Positions 44,496 to 58,576 are shown, numbered from the stretch's first letter. The stretch is DNA of 64,000 nucleotides from Algisphaera sp039180025 (GCA_039180025.1 JBCDDZ010000006.1:42152-106151); one strand, 5' to 3'. A program made the numbers and translations. The notes: generated by a model from the sequence alone, not told the origin.

Positions 44496-45179
44496 ATGCG
44501 AATCCTGATTGTTGAAGACAACACGAAAATGGCCGGGGCCATCGCGCAAGCTCTCCGTGAGAAAGGCTTGACGATCGATACCTGCGGCACCGGATTTGAA
44601 GCCGAGGACCTGGCCGCCACCGAGCCTTTCGACGCGATTGTGCTCGACGTGATGCTGCCCGACCGCGACGGGATCGACGTGTGCCGTAATATTCGGCGGC
44701 GAAAGATCACGACACCGATCCTTATGCTGACTTCGCTGAGCACCCTCGACGACAAGGTGTCGGGGCTCGACGCCGGTGCCGACGATTATTTGACCAAGCC
44801 TTTCGAGATCGAGGAGTTGTACGCTCGACTCCGGGCCCTGGCTCGTCGGGGGTCCGCACAAGAAGGACGCAACCTTACCTTCGCCGACCTCGAACTGGAC
44901 CTCGACCTCCGATGTGCGGTGCGTAATGGCGTCAAGATCAGCCTGTCCAACAAGGAATTTGGCCTGCTGCACTTTTTTATGCGTCACCCTGAAAAGGTGC
45001 TCAGCCGGACGTTCATCATCTCCAAGGTATGGGACATGAACTACGAGCCGAATAGCAACGTGATCGATGTTTATATCTCGGCGCTGCGTAAAAAAATCGA
45101 TAGCAATTTCCAACACCCGTTGATCCACACCATGATCGGGGCGGGCTACCGATTCGGCATGCCGGACGATGAACGCTAG
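44496..45179 (+). CDS. OmpR/PhoB-family response regulator without adjacent kinase on its strand
   Basis: 227 residues. The receiver domain has MRILIVEDNTKMAG with the acidic pair, the phospho-acceptor in IVLDVMLPDRDGIDV, MLTS as the switch Thr/Ser, and DDYLTKPFEIEEL with the conserved Lys. The C-terminal winged helix shows VKISLSNKEFGLLHFFMRHP and NSNVIDVYISALRKKID, ending in HTMIGAGYRFG. It will bind direct-repeat DNA as a dimer. A histidine kinase normally follows, but here the next genes are on the other strand, and the large hybrid kinase 1.4 kb away is the nearest candidate partner. Confidence 0.93.
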   Translation: MRILIVEDNTKMAGAIAQALREKGLTIDTCGTGFEAEDLAATEPFDAIVLDVMLPDRDGIDVCRNIRRRKITTPILMLTSLSTLDDKVSGLDAGADDYLTKPFEIEELYARLRALARRGSAQEGRNLTFADLELDLDLRCAVRNGVKISLSNKEFGLLHFFMRHPEKVLSRTFIISKVWDMNYEPNSNVIDVYISALRKKIDSNFQHPLIHTMIGAGYRFGMPDDER

Positions 45180-45367
45180 CCGTGGCCTGAGAACTCTGAA
45201 GGAGCCGCGACCGCGAGGGAGCGGACCTCTTGCCGGACACAGGTCCTACAAAACACGACGAAATTTTGGCTTCCGCTCCCTGATGATCGCGGCTGGTTTT
45301 CAGACCACGCCTAGACGGGAAAATCGCATCCGCCTACGCAACCACCCGTGGTGAAAGCCCGTCCCTG

Positions 45368-45580
45368 CTACTTTTCGTTCAACTGATCCGGCGGCGTCAC
45401 GCCCCGCCAGTCCATCCCGCGGCAGTCATTAAGGATCGCCGAAACAACGCGGTCCAGGACGATGGACTGATCGTAGAAACCGCTTTCGATTCTGTCTAAA
45501 GCCCGGTCGATTTTGCTGCAGGCAACTGATTCGGGCGCCGAAATAATCTGCTGACCTGCGACGCGGGAAGCCGTATTCAT
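45368..45580 (-). CDS. Small protein with FlgM-like C-terminal helices
   Basis: 70 residues from ATG 45580, or 91 from 45643. After a short polar start the sequence SKIDRALDRIESGFYDQSIVLDRVVSAIL forms two helices around G-F-Y-D; given in parts, the pattern is I-x2-A-x2-R-I-x-S-G-F-Y followed by a V-L-x-x-V-x-x-A-I-L helix. FlgM anti-sigma-28 proteins end with a similar I-x-x-G-x-Y-x(6-9)-A-x-x-L pattern. The match is short, and no flagellar genes are in view, so this remains a suggestion. It lies among signalling genes on the strand of the hybrid kinase. Confidence 0.4.
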   Translation of the reverse strand: MNTASRVAGQQIISAPESVACSKIDRALDRIESGFYDQSIVLDRVVSAILNDCRGMDWRGVTPPDQLNEK

Positions 45581-45880
45581 AGTCCACCATTCTCTCGATA
45601 TTGCCGGGCGACGTTGACGATCATCTTTCTCGGAAATCTCCATATTGAGTAGTAAAAGCTTGAATCGTTTTTAGGTCCTATAAAACAGGTTAAAATTCAC
45701 TCATAACGTGGTTTTTTTTCCACCTGCATTTGTGCTCGGACAGGGCAAGACTGATTCTCCCGGTATTCAGCTGATAACACCTACCACGCCGGTGATATCG
45801 TTACGCATCGTCTCCTGTATTGATTGGCTGAGCGCACCAGTTACCCCTTGAATTTCGGCCCTTATCCGTCGGAAACGAAA

Positions 45881-46492
45881 TTAGACTTCAAATGTAAGTA
45901 CCGCGGCGGCGAAATCCCACACGAACCGCTCAGGTTCGGAATGCCAAAGCTCCGCTACGCAAGTCGGCACCGTGACGATTTCGCTAGGCTTTGGATCGAT
46001 CTCCACCCGGACCAAGAGCCGATCCGGTGGGCTCAACTCGAAGGTCAAATCGACGTGATCCCACCCGGACTCGGGCTGCTGTTCATCGAGTGCGATGATC
46101 AGCGCCGCCACCGAGCGGGTCCAGGGAGCGTCGCACGACTTGCGATCTTCCCCCTCGTGCTTGATTCGGAGCCGGGTCTGTTTATGCGTTAACGATGACA
46201 AGTAGACTTCGAAGGTCGAGGCCCACTCTGAAAACGACGTCGGCTCGGCACCGTCGGGACGGCCCGCCCGGAAGCGGTCAAGGTCGGCTTTACGGTTTTT
46301 GACATGGTCTGCCAAAGACTGACACTGGAAATCCAAGCGACGCCACCGCGGATCCTGGATCAGTTCTTCGTCTTTGATCCGAGAGGGGAGCAGGGTACCC
46401 CCCAGTTCGTGGGCAATGACCCGGGTCAGCCGCACCATTTCATCGAGCCGTTTCAAAACCCGGCGATTCAGATCATTCGTATTCACACTCAT
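45881..46492 (-). CDS. Histidine-kinase-like protein, possible phosphotransferase (ChpT-like)
   Basis: 203 residues with a strong AAGGAGG ribosome site, 51 bases after the hybrid kinase stop, so probably the same operon. Residues 10-75 are two long helices, the first carrying RLTRVIAHELGGTLL, where His28-Glu-Leu looks like an H-box. The C-terminal 100 residues have the beta/alpha order of a kinase ATPase domain (WTRSVAALIIALDEQ in the N-box place, then DLTFELSPPDRLLVRVEID), but the N, G1 and G2 motifs are missing. This is the design of ChpT-type phosphotransferases, a dimeric kinase fold that only relays phosphate. The family is not established here; an inert pseudokinase or an unrelated fold is possible. 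Confidence 0.5.
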   Translation of the reverse strand: MSVNTNDLNRRVLKRLDEMVRLTRVIAHELGGTLLPSRIKDEELIQDPRWRRLDFQCQSLADHVKNRKADLDRFRAGRPDGAEPTSFSEWASTFEVYLSSLTHKQTRLRIKHEGEDRKSCDAPWTRSVAALIIALDEQQPESGWDHVDLTFELSPPDRLLVRVEIDPKPSEIVTVPTCVAELWHSEPERFVWDFAAAVLTFEV

Positions 46493-46543
46493 AGGATATC
46501 TCCCCCTCCTTGGGTTAAGGTCGCGTATGCCGCACGGCAGCGC

Positions 46544-51580
<5,037 letters not shown>

Positions 51581-51750
51581 TAGCTCAAATCTCAACGGAG
51601 TTTTACGTAGCCACGTTTTACTAAACGATTTTGGTTCCCCGCAAACATCGCTTGGCTCAAATCACAACCGGGAGGCGAGAACAATCGTTGGCCGTGGGCC
51701 GAGTCAAACTGTTTTCCGGGATCCAATTCTAATGGACATCGTTGGGCGGC

Positions 51751-52548
51751 TTAATCTAAATCAGTGCCCGATCGGTCGGCGTGGCTCGACGCACCAAGTA
51801 ATTCAAGCACCGCGTCGGCGGCGCCTTGGGCGGACGCGGGGTTCTGGCCGGTGACCAGCCGATCACTCACCACGACGTTGGCCTGGAAATCGGGGCCCGG
51901 CACCATGACCGCGCCGCGCTCACGGAGCGTGGACTCCAGGAGGAAAGGCACCACGTCCACTAACTCAACGGCGGCTTCTTCGTCATCGGTGAATGCGGCG
52001 ACGCGTCGGCCCGCGACCAGATAGCGGCCGTCCTCCAGCCTCACGTTGACCAGGGCCGCAGGGCCGTGACAAACCGCGGCGACGACCCCGCCCTGCCCGT
52101 AAACCTTGGACAAAAGGTCTTGCAGCGGGAGGTGGTCGGGCAGGTCCCACATCGTGCCGTGCCCCCCTGCGACGAAGACGGCCGCGAAAGAGGCCGACGA
52201 GATACCCGCGATCCTGGCGGTGGGCAGTGCACCGTCTGAGACGGGTAAGGTGTCGAGGAACGCGGCGTTCGCCGGGTCCTCACGGCTGAGGCTCTTGGGA
52301 TCGATCGGGGCGGGGCCGCCTTCGGGGCTGACGAAGACAACCTCGTAGCCCGCGTCCGTAAACGCCTGCCAGGGGTGGCTGGCTTCCGAGAGATAGAAGC
52401 CTGTAGAAACCCCCGTATCGCCGAGTTCGCCGTGGTTCGTAAGGACGATCGCTATCATTCCGTGGCCTTCCTCGGCAGCCGCGGTGAGCGGTGACGTGAC
52501 CAGAGCGATTGTCGCGAGACTGAACAATGCCGAAGACCATAAATTCAT
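51751..52548 (-). CDS. Exported DJ-1/PfpI-family protein
   Basis: 265 residues with an AAGGAG ribosome site. A signal peptide (LWSSALFSLATIALVTSP, then TAAAEEG) precedes a DJ-1/Hsp31-type domain. Its features are IAIVLTNHGELGD, TGFYLSEASHPWQAF (the Glu and His of the substrate pocket), VFVAGGHGTMWDLPDH, and the nucleophile elbow VAAVCHGPAALV with Cys followed by His. Cytoplasmic relatives act as glyoxalases, deglycases or chaperones. Export to the periplasm is the unusual feature. It could detoxify reactive carbonyls outside the cytoplasm. The gene is isolated by about 170-bp and 245-bp gaps. Confidence 0.85.
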   Translation of the reverse strand: MNLWSSALFSLATIALVTSPLTAAAEEGHGMIAIVLTNHGELGDTGVSTGFYLSEASHPWQAFTDAGYEVVFVSPEGGPAPIDPKSLSREDPANAAFLDTLPVSDGALPTARIAGISSASFAAVFVAGGHGTMWDLPDHLPLQDLLSKVYGQGGVVAAVCHGPAALVNVRLEDGRYLVAGRRVAAFTDDEEAAVELVDVVPFLLESTLRERGAVMVPGPDFQANVVVSDRLVTGQNPASAQGAADAVLELLGASSHADRSGTDLD

Positions 52549-52793
52549 GATTGATTCTCCTTGAGGAATTGCACTCTAGGCGCGTCGTTGGCGAAGGGTA
52601 TAGAGGTACGAAAAAGCCCGAAAGGGTTTCAAAACCAGCGTATCCTTCCGCACACCGGATGAAAATCAGCCTCTCGAATCCGTAACCTGAAGGTGGTTCT
52701 TTGCGCTCGTTGATCGATGCCAAGCCGCTTCCATTAGTTGACGCACCTTCTGCCCCAAACTGGCATGTTGTGAGTCGAACCTCGCGGGCCGCA

Positions 52794-53576
52794 TCAACCC
52801 GCGGCGGCTTCGTCGAGGTACCAGACCAGATCGCCTGGCTTAGGGGCGATCCCGCTGATAGGCACGTTCTCGATGTCGGGCTCGCCCGATGCGTGCTGGT
52901 CGGCGACGCGCTGGAGCGCCGCGGTTTTTCCCCCGCCCACCGCGAGCACCGCGACGTGTCGGCCGGCGTTGATCAGGGGATACGTCATCGTGACCCGTGG
53001 CGGGGGCACGACCTTGTCGCCGTCGTTGGTGTCGATCCAGCGGGACGAGGTGAGGGCGGGGGATTCGGGAAACAGGCTCGCGGTGTGGCAGTCCCCGCCC
53101 ATGCCCAGCAGGATAAAGTCGAACCTCGGATAGCCGCCGCGGAAGGTCGCGTCGGGCGCAACCTCGGTGGGAACGGGCGGCGGCATCTCGAACGCCTCGG
53201 CGAGAACCGCCTCGTACGTGGTGGCCGGGTCGTCGTCGAGCACGGGCATCGCGTGCACCTGTGACCGCGGCGTGGGCACGTGGTCGGTCAGCGCCTCGCG
53301 GATCATCTTGATGTTCGATTTCTCATGGTCCTCGGCCACACACCGCTCGTCGACGATCCAGACGTGGGTTTTCGCCCACGGGAGCCCCCGGAATATTGGG
53401 TCGATGACCAGACGCATATAAAACGGCTCGGGCGTTCCGCCGCCGGAAAGGGCGACGTGGAAGACGCCACGCTCTTCTACCGCGGCCAACGCCGCGGACA
53501 TCAGGGCGTTACCGAGGGCGTCGAAAAGCGACTCGGTATCCGGGGCGATATGGGTAGAGCCGGGCAATTGGATCAT
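52794..53576 (-). CDS. pgl: 6-phosphogluconolactonase
   Basis: 260 residues. The NagB/SugarP-isomerase fold is marked by FHVALSGGGTPEPFY, the signature HVWIVDERCVAEDHEKSN, and FILLGMGGDCHTASLFP, where family members usually have GxDGHTASLFP; here Cys replaces the usual Gly. It hydrolyses 6-phosphogluconolactone, the product of the zwf enzyme encoded 0.8 kb upstream on the same strand. The unrelated-looking secreted protein gene between them has only short gaps, so all three may form one transcription unit. gnd is not present. Confidence 0.93.
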   Translation of the reverse strand: MIQLPGSTHIAPDTESLFDALGNALMSAALAAVEERGVFHVALSGGGTPEPFYMRLVIDPIFRGLPWAKTHVWIVDERCVAEDHEKSNIKMIREALTDHVPTPRSQVHAMPVLDDDPATTYEAVLAEAFEMPPPVPTEVAPDATFRGGYPRFDFILLGMGGDCHTASLFPESPALTSSRWIDTNDGDKVVPPPRVTMTYPLINAGRHVAVLAVGGGKTAALQRVADQHASGEPDIENVPISGIAPKPGDLVWYLDEAAAG

Positions 53577-53612
53577 GGTGGGTAGGAGGGGGACAGAGGG
53601 TGCGGATAAAGT

Positions 53613-54332
53613 TCAGGGAGAGGCCAGATCGTGTTCGGGGGCCGGGCCTTCGAGCGTATCGAGGCGGCGGTTAATCAGCAAAAACTTATCGAATTCGACC
53701 CCGTCTTCACGCATCGAGAAGGACACCACATGGACCCCCGGCTCGGCAATGTCGAGGTAGATCATGTGGGGGACGCCGCAATGGTTTTCTGTTGTGCGCT
53801 GCCGGCTCTCCCACCGCCAGGCGTGTTTGCCCGCGCACCACTGCATGCGTCGGCCGTGACCCGGCCACGTGCCGTTGTGCCCGACGTGTAGGCCGTTGTC
53901 TTCGGTACCGGTGGAAAAAATCCGTGCCCAGACGTAGTACCGCCCAGCCGTTTCGAACCGGACAGGGTAATGCAGCACGGCGAGCTTTCCGGGTTCGTTA
54001 CTAAAGTTTTCGCCGGGCACCAAAGGGTCCGCGTGGGTGCGGCGGGTATCGGGCAGCAACTCGAGGTAAGCGCCGCCGCTGGCCCCGTCGGCGTGCGACT
54101 CGCCGCCGTCGGGCTCGGCCTCCGCCGAGTCGCTGCCCGCACCGCGGCGGTGCCAGGCACGGACCTGGTCCTCGGTCTGTTCGGCGTAGTGCTCGGCTTC
54201 AACCGCGACCACGCCGCCCCGCTCCGCCGCCACGAACAACTCGGGCTGATCCGAAGGGTCAGCCACGGCCCGCGGGGCCGACATTAGCAGCACCGCGAAA
54301 AGCGATGCGCCCCATATCTGTTTGAGTTCCAT
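53613..54332 (-). CDS. Secreted beta-rich protein, carbohydrate-binding-like
   Basis: 239 residues preceded by GAAAGGA. The signal peptide SLFAVLLMSAPRAVA is followed by VVAVEAEHYAEQT, the phrase that opens CBM6/CBM35-like and GH115-C-type beta-sandwiches. GRYYVWARIFSTGTEDNGLH and a late VHVVSFSMREDGVEFDKFLL complete the sandwich, since the D-G-x-x-x-D-K-x-x-L ending is typical. Trp and His residues in the middle (MQWCAGKHAWRWES) may form the ligand face. Family members are found in planctomycetes and Bacteroidetes among polysaccharide-related genes. Why it lies between zwf and pgl is unclear. Confidence 0.7.
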   Translation of the reverse strand: MELKQIWGASLFAVLLMSAPRAVADPSDQPELFVAAERGGVVAVEAEHYAEQTEDQVRAWHRRGAGSDSAEAEPDGGESHADGASGGAYLELLPDTRRTHADPLVPGENFSNEPGKLAVLHYPVRFETAGRYYVWARIFSTGTEDNGLHVGHNGTWPGHGRRMQWCAGKHAWRWESRQRTTENHCGVPHMIYLDIAEPGVHVVSFSMREDGVEFDKFLLINRRLDTLEGPAPEHDLASP

Positions 54333-54413
54333 GGCCGTCCTTTCAAGAGCAAGATGTGCGTTCTCGGCCGCCGTGAGAATTGAGACTCAGAAGCCCCGAC
54401 CCACCGCCGGGCT

Positions 54414-55940
54414 CTAGTCATTACGCCAGTACCGCCCGTCGCGCTGCATCATCAGGTCAGCCGCGGGCGGGCCCCAGGTCCCCGCGGCGTAGTTGGGCAG
54501 GTCGTCCTGCGGGTTCTCTTCCCAGAAATTCAGTACCGGCTGGCAGGCGAACCACGAGGCCTCGACCTCGTCGCGGTGTTTGAAGAGGGTCTGGTCGCCG
54601 CGCATACAGTCGTGAAGCAGCGACGCGTAGCCGTCGGGCGGGTTGGCTTCCCACTGCTTCACGTAGTCGAAGTCCATCACCACCTCGTTCATCTTCATCC
54701 CGACGCCGGGCTCTTTGCCCTCGAACCGGATACGGATCCCTTCGTCGGGCTGGATCCCGATCACGATCTGGTTGGGCTTTTGGCTCCGGGTCTGCTCGCG
54801 GAAGAGGTAGTGCGGGGTGGGCTTGAAGTAGATGACGATCTCGGTCTTCTTGGCGGCCATCGCTTTTCCCGAACGCAGATAAAACGGCACCCCGCCCCAG
54901 CGCCACGTATCGACGTTGAACTGCATCGCGGCGAACGTGTCGCGCTGGCTCTTGGGGTCCACGCCGTCTTCCTGGCGGTAGCCGGTCACCCCTTCGCCGC
55001 CGATCGCCCCCGGGCCGTACTGCCCGCGGATCGCGATACCCGGCACGTCCCCGGTCTTGGGGATGCGCAGCGCTTTGAAAACCTTGACCTTTTCGGTCCG
55101 GATATCGACCGCGTTCATGCTGACCGGCGGCTCCATGGCCACCAGCGAAAGCACCTGGAGCAGGTGGCTCTGCACCATGTCCCGCATCGCGCCGCCGCTG
55201 GGGCTGTCGTAGTAGCTGCCCCGGCCCTCGACGCCGACGGTCTCGCTCGCGGTGATCTGCACGTGGTCGATGTAATCGCGATTCCAGAGCGGCTCAAAAA
55301 TCGTGTTGGCAAAACGCAGCACAAGCATGTTCTGGACCAGTTCCTTGCCCAGGTAGTGGTCGATGCGGTAGATCGACGACTCCCAGAAAACGTCCGAGAG
55401 CGCGTTGTTGAGTTTGACCGCCGACTCCGGGTCCGAACCGAAAGGCTTTTCGATAATGATCCGCTGCCAGGTCGGGTCGTCTTTATCGATCGGGACCATA
55501 CGCTTGCCGTCGATAATCAGGCCGCTCGCACCGAGGTTCTCGATGATCGGCTCGAAGAACTGCGGCGCCATCGATAAGTAGGCCAGCAGGTTGCTCCCGG
55601 TTTCCTGCTGCTTGGCGAGGCCACAGATGCGCTGCGTCAGGGCCGGCCACGCCTCGGCGTCGGTCGAGTCCGAAGGCTCGTAGAATACGTGCCCGGCAAA
55701 CTCGTCCCATTTGTCCGGGTCGGGGTATTGCTCCGGCTTGAAGTCGAAGATCATCTCGCGGAACGATGCGTCGGTGTACTTCGACCGTGCGACGCCGAGG
55801 ATCCCGAAATGCTTAGGCATCATCCCCCGTTCCCAGAGGTAGTAGAGCGCGGGCAAGAGTTTGCGTTTGGTCAGATCGCCCGAGGCGCCGAAGATCACGA
55901 TCAAACAGTCGGACGGACGCGGATGGAAAGTATTAGGCAT
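54414..55940 (-). CDS. zwf: Glucose-6-phosphate 1-dehydrogenase
   Basis: 508 residues from ATG 55940 (a GTG 9 bases upstream is in frame). Motifs are the dinucleotide loop IVIFGASGDLTKRKLLPAL, the substrate and catalytic site RIDHYLGKELVQNML, EKPFGSDPESAVKLN, and YYDSPSGGAMRDMVQSHLLQ. It oxidises glucose 6-phosphate to 6-phosphogluconolactone and makes NADPH. A TATAGT on the minus strand ends nine bases before the ATG. With pgl it supplies the oxidative pentose phosphate branch. Confidence 0.96.
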   Translation of the reverse strand: MPNTFHPRPSDCLIVIFGASGDLTKRKLLPALYYLWERGMMPKHFGILGVARSKYTDASFREMIFDFKPEQYPDPDKWDEFAGHVFYEPSDSTDAEAWPALTQRICGLAKQQETGSNLLAYLSMAPQFFEPIIENLGASGLIIDGKRMVPIDKDDPTWQRIIIEKPFGSDPESAVKLNNALSDVFWESSIYRIDHYLGKELVQNMLVLRFANTIFEPLWNRDYIDHVQITASETVGVEGRGSYYDSPSGGAMRDMVQSHLLQVLSLVAMEPPVSMNAVDIRTEKVKVFKALRIPKTGDVPGIAIRGQYGPGAIGGEGVTGYRQEDGVDPKSQRDTFAAMQFNVDTWRWGGVPFYLRSGKAMAAKKTEIVIYFKPTPHYLFREQTRSQKPNQIVIGIQPDEGIRIRFEGKEPGVGMKMNEVVMDFDYVKQWEANPPDGYASLLHDCMRGDQTLFKHRDEVEASWFACQPVLNFWEENPQDDLPNYAAGTWGPPAADLMMQRDGRYWRND

Positions 55941-55949
55941 GATGGACAC

Positions 55950-55955
55950 ACTATA
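55950..55955 (-). promoter_or_regulatory. zwf -10 element TATAGT, short leader
   Basis: TATAGT on the minus strand ends nine bases before the zwf ATG, predicting a leader of only a few bases. The whole gap to mnmG is 48 bases, and both genes are on the same strand. Confidence 0.4.
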
Positions 55956-55988
55956 AGCCCGGCGGCAGCCACCGGCAGACCGCCGCGG

Positions 55989-58010
55989 TCAACGGCCCAC
56001 CGCCACGCTGACCACCATCAGGTCCGCGGGGTTGACCCCGGCCAACCGGCCGGCCTGACCGAGCGTCGCGGGCCGGAATTTATCCAGCACCGCCGCCGCC
56101 TCGGTCCGCAGCCCGGGCACCGCGAGAAAATCGAAATCCCCCGGCAATTCCTTGGCTTCACGTTCCGCCAAACGCTCGATCTCCCGGCCGCTGCGGGCGA
56201 TGTACCCCGCGTACTGCCGGTCCGCCAGCACCGCGCGCAGCACGCTCCGCTCTCCAAACGCCCCGGCCTCGGTCTTTGCCGAAACCGCTGCCGAGTCGGC
56301 CTCGCTGCCTGTCCCGCGAACGGACCCCAGACCTACCCCGCCCCGCTCGTCGTGGAGCCGCTGCATCACGTCGTCGAGTTCCACGCCCGCGCCGTTGATC
56401 CATTTTCCCATCGGCCGACCATCGACGACCGACGCTCCGATCCAGCGGTCTAGCGACTCGAATTGCCGCTGCTTCTCGCAATAGACCGCCCAGCGTGCGT
56501 CATCCACCAAGCCCAGTTCGCGCCCCACCGGGGTCAGCCGGCGGTCGGCGTTATCGCTGCGCAGCCGGAGCCGGTGCTCGGCCCGGCTGGTGAACATTCG
56601 GTACGGCTCACGCGGCGTCTTGGTCACCAGGTCGTCCATCATCACCCCCAGATACGCCTCGTTGCGCTTCAGCCGCCACGGGTCTTCGCCCCGTGCGTAC
56701 CGCACCGCGTTGACCCCCGCCAAGAGCCCCTGCCCCGCGGCCTCTTCGTAGCCCGACGTGCCGTTGATCTGACCGGCCAGGAACAACCCCGGCAGCCGCT
56801 TGGTCATGCACGTCGCGTCGATCTGGTGCGGCCAGACCATGTCGTACTCCACCGCGTACCCCGGCTTGAGGATCGTCGCCCCGGCGCAGCCCGGCAGCGC
56901 GCGGACGATCTCACGCTGCACCTCGATCGGCAGCGAGGTGCTGATCCCGTTGCAGTAGATCTCGTTGGTCGACAGCGATTCGGGCTCGAGAAAGACGTGG
57001 TGCGACGTCCGGTCGGCGAAGCGGACCACTTTGTCTTCGATCGACGGGCAGTACCGCGGGCCGGTGGTATCGATCTGGCCGTTGTACATCGGGGCCCGGT
57101 CGAGGTTCGCCCGGATCAGGTCGTGCGTCGCGGCATCGGTGTGGGTGATCCAGCAGACCTGCTGCTCGAGCACGGGGAAATCCTTCGCGACTTTCTGGTA
57201 GGCCGCCGCGCCGCTGTCGGCCCCGCGAGGCGTGAGGGTCATCTCGCTGAACGGCTGGGGGCGGGCGTCTCCGGGCTGCACCTCGAGCCCGCGGAAATCG
57301 ATCGACTCGGCCGCGAGCCGCGGCGGGGTCCCGGTCTTAAGCCGGCCCAATTCGAACCCCTGCCGCCGCAGCGCGCCGCTGATCCCGGCCGCCGAGCCTT
57401 CGCCGATCCGCCCCCCGGGAGTCTGCGTTTCCCCCGCATGCATCAGCGCCCGCATGAACGTCCCGGTCGTGAGCACCACCGCGTCGGCCCGCAGCGTCAT
57501 CACCTTGTCGGCGGTGTCGATGGCGCAAAACTCACCGCAGCAGTCCGCGCTCTCCTGCGGATGCCCCGGGCCGTGCCCCCCCCGAAAACGGACCCCGACG
57601 CAGCGCCCGTCTTCCACCAGAAAGTCTTCCACCAGCCCCGGCAGGGTGTCGAGGTTTTCACGGCTGCCGAGCAGGCGCTGTACTTCCGCAGCGTAAGCGT
57701 ATTTGTCGTTCTGGCAGCGCGGGCCGTGGACCGCCGGGCCTTTGCTGCTATTAAGAACCCGGAATTGGATCCCCGTCGCGTCGGCGGCGAGCCCCATGAG
57801 CCCGCCGAGCGCGTCGATCTCGCGGACCATCTGCCCCTTTGCCAGCCCCCCGATCGCCGGGTTGCACGACATCGCCCCAGTCTTCGAGGGGTCCATCGTG
57901 ATCAGCGCGACCCGGCCGCCGCACGGCGCCAACAGGTTCGACGCCGCCCACGCGGCCTCCGCCCCAGCGTGGCCGCCACCGATGACCAGGATGTCGTATT
58001 GCTTGGCCAT
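55989..58010 (-). CDS. mnmG: tRNA U34 carboxymethylaminomethyl-modifying enzyme, FAD subunit
   Basis: 673 residues from ATG 58010 (MAKQYDILVIGGGHAGAEAA). With MnmE it modifies the wobble uridine of several tRNAs; the tRNA-Arg(TCT) in this window is a typical substrate. Signs are the FAD loop just quoted, SCNPAIGGLAKGQMVREIDA, the cysteine region INGTSGYEEAAGQGLLAGVN, and the C-terminal helical domain (FDFLAVPGLRTEAAAVLDKF). An insertion with a Gly/Ser/Ala-rich stretch occurs around residues 560-590. The length is a little above the usual 620-630. mnmE is not nearby. Confidence 0.96.
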   Translation of the reverse strand: MAKQYDILVIGGGHAGAEAAWAASNLLAPCGGRVALITMDPSKTGAMSCNPAIGGLAKGQMVREIDALGGLMGLAADATGIQFRVLNSSKGPAVHGPRCQNDKYAYAAEVQRLLGSRENLDTLPGLVEDFLVEDGRCVGVRFRGGHGPGHPQESADCCGEFCAIDTADKVMTLRADAVVLTTGTFMRALMHAGETQTPGGRIGEGSAAGISGALRRQGFELGRLKTGTPPRLAAESIDFRGLEVQPGDARPQPFSEMTLTPRGADSGAAAYQKVAKDFPVLEQQVCWITHTDAATHDLIRANLDRAPMYNGQIDTTGPRYCPSIEDKVVRFADRTSHHVFLEPESLSTNEIYCNGISTSLPIEVQREIVRALPGCAGATILKPGYAVEYDMVWPHQIDATCMTKRLPGLFLAGQINGTSGYEEAAGQGLLAGVNAVRYARGEDPWRLKRNEAYLGVMMDDLVTKTPREPYRMFTSRAEHRLRLRSDNADRRLTPVGRELGLVDDARWAVYCEKQRQFESLDRWIGASVVDGRPMGKWINGAGVELDDVMQRLHDERGGVGLGSVRGTGSEADSAAVSAKTEAGAFGERSVLRAVLADRQYAGYIARSGREIERLAEREAKELPGDFDFLAVPGLRTEAAAVLDKFRPATLGQAGRLAGVNPADLMVVSVAVGR

Positions 58011-58019
58011 AGGGTGCAA

Positions 58020-58025
58020 AGTATA
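58020..58025 (-). promoter_or_regulatory. mnmG -10 element TATACT, short leader
   Basis: TATACT on the minus strand ends nine bases before the mnmG ATG. It repeats the spacing seen at zwf and at the TSUP gene. Confidence 0.4.
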
Positions 58026-58333
58026 CCGAGCCGTCTTCCCGTCCTCGCCGCGATCGGCAAGCCCCTCGGGGCCGCCATCGGTCGCAAATAATGGTTAGCG
58101 CATCCCAACCGCGGCTATTAGCGAGTCGAAGGAGCGGGATCCACATCAGCCACGCTCGGTCAGCGTGCCGGCTGCTGCCGACCGCTAAACCTGCGGTTGG
58201 TGTGCGCTAGCCACCGGACTCAACCAACGGCATAAAAGGCCGTCTGGCGTACGCGGCTAGCCAGCTCAACATCTACGAAACATGTTTTGGCTCTACCGAT
58301 TTAGTCGGCAAGCCTGCCGCGTTTCGAGAAACC
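58026..58333. other. Gap between rpsR and mnmG, no gene seen
   Basis: About 310 bases without a coding region that fits the local codon style. No tRNA, terminator or repeat stands out. Confidence 0.5.
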
Positions 58334-58576
58334 CTAAAGCGTGGCGGAGGTGAACGGCAGCAGCCCCATGTAGCGGGCGCGTTTGATCGCCTGAGCCACG
58401 AGCCGCTGCTCGCGGGCGGTCAGGCCGGACTTCTTACGGCCCTGGATCTTCCCGTTGGGCGTCATGTACCGCCGCAGGTCCTCGCTGTTTTTGTAATCCA
58501 CAAAGGCGGTGCCGTTGCTGGACTCGAAGACAACTTTGGCGGGCGGGGTCGTGCTGAAGGCTTGGAACTGGCTCAT
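58334..58576 (-). CDS. rpsR: 30S ribosomal protein S18
   Basis: 80 residues: DYKNSEDLRRYMTPNGKIQG and SGLTAREQRLVAQAIKRARY with MGLLPFTS are the S18 core. S18 binds the platform of the small subunit beside S6. The usual rpsF and rplI neighbours are absent, so the gene is detached from its standard operon. The leader contains GGAGATCTCC, a 10-base palindrome overlapping the ribosome site, about 7 bases before the ATG. Confidence 0.96.
   Translation of the reverse strand: MSQFQAFSTTPPAKVVFESSNGTAFVDYKNSEDLRRYMTPNGKIQGRKKSGLTAREQRLVAQAIKRARYMGLLPFTSATL

Noticed and set aside
56463..58091. 542-codon plus-strand frame opposite mnmG
   Set aside because: Shadow of mnmG, no recognisable domain.
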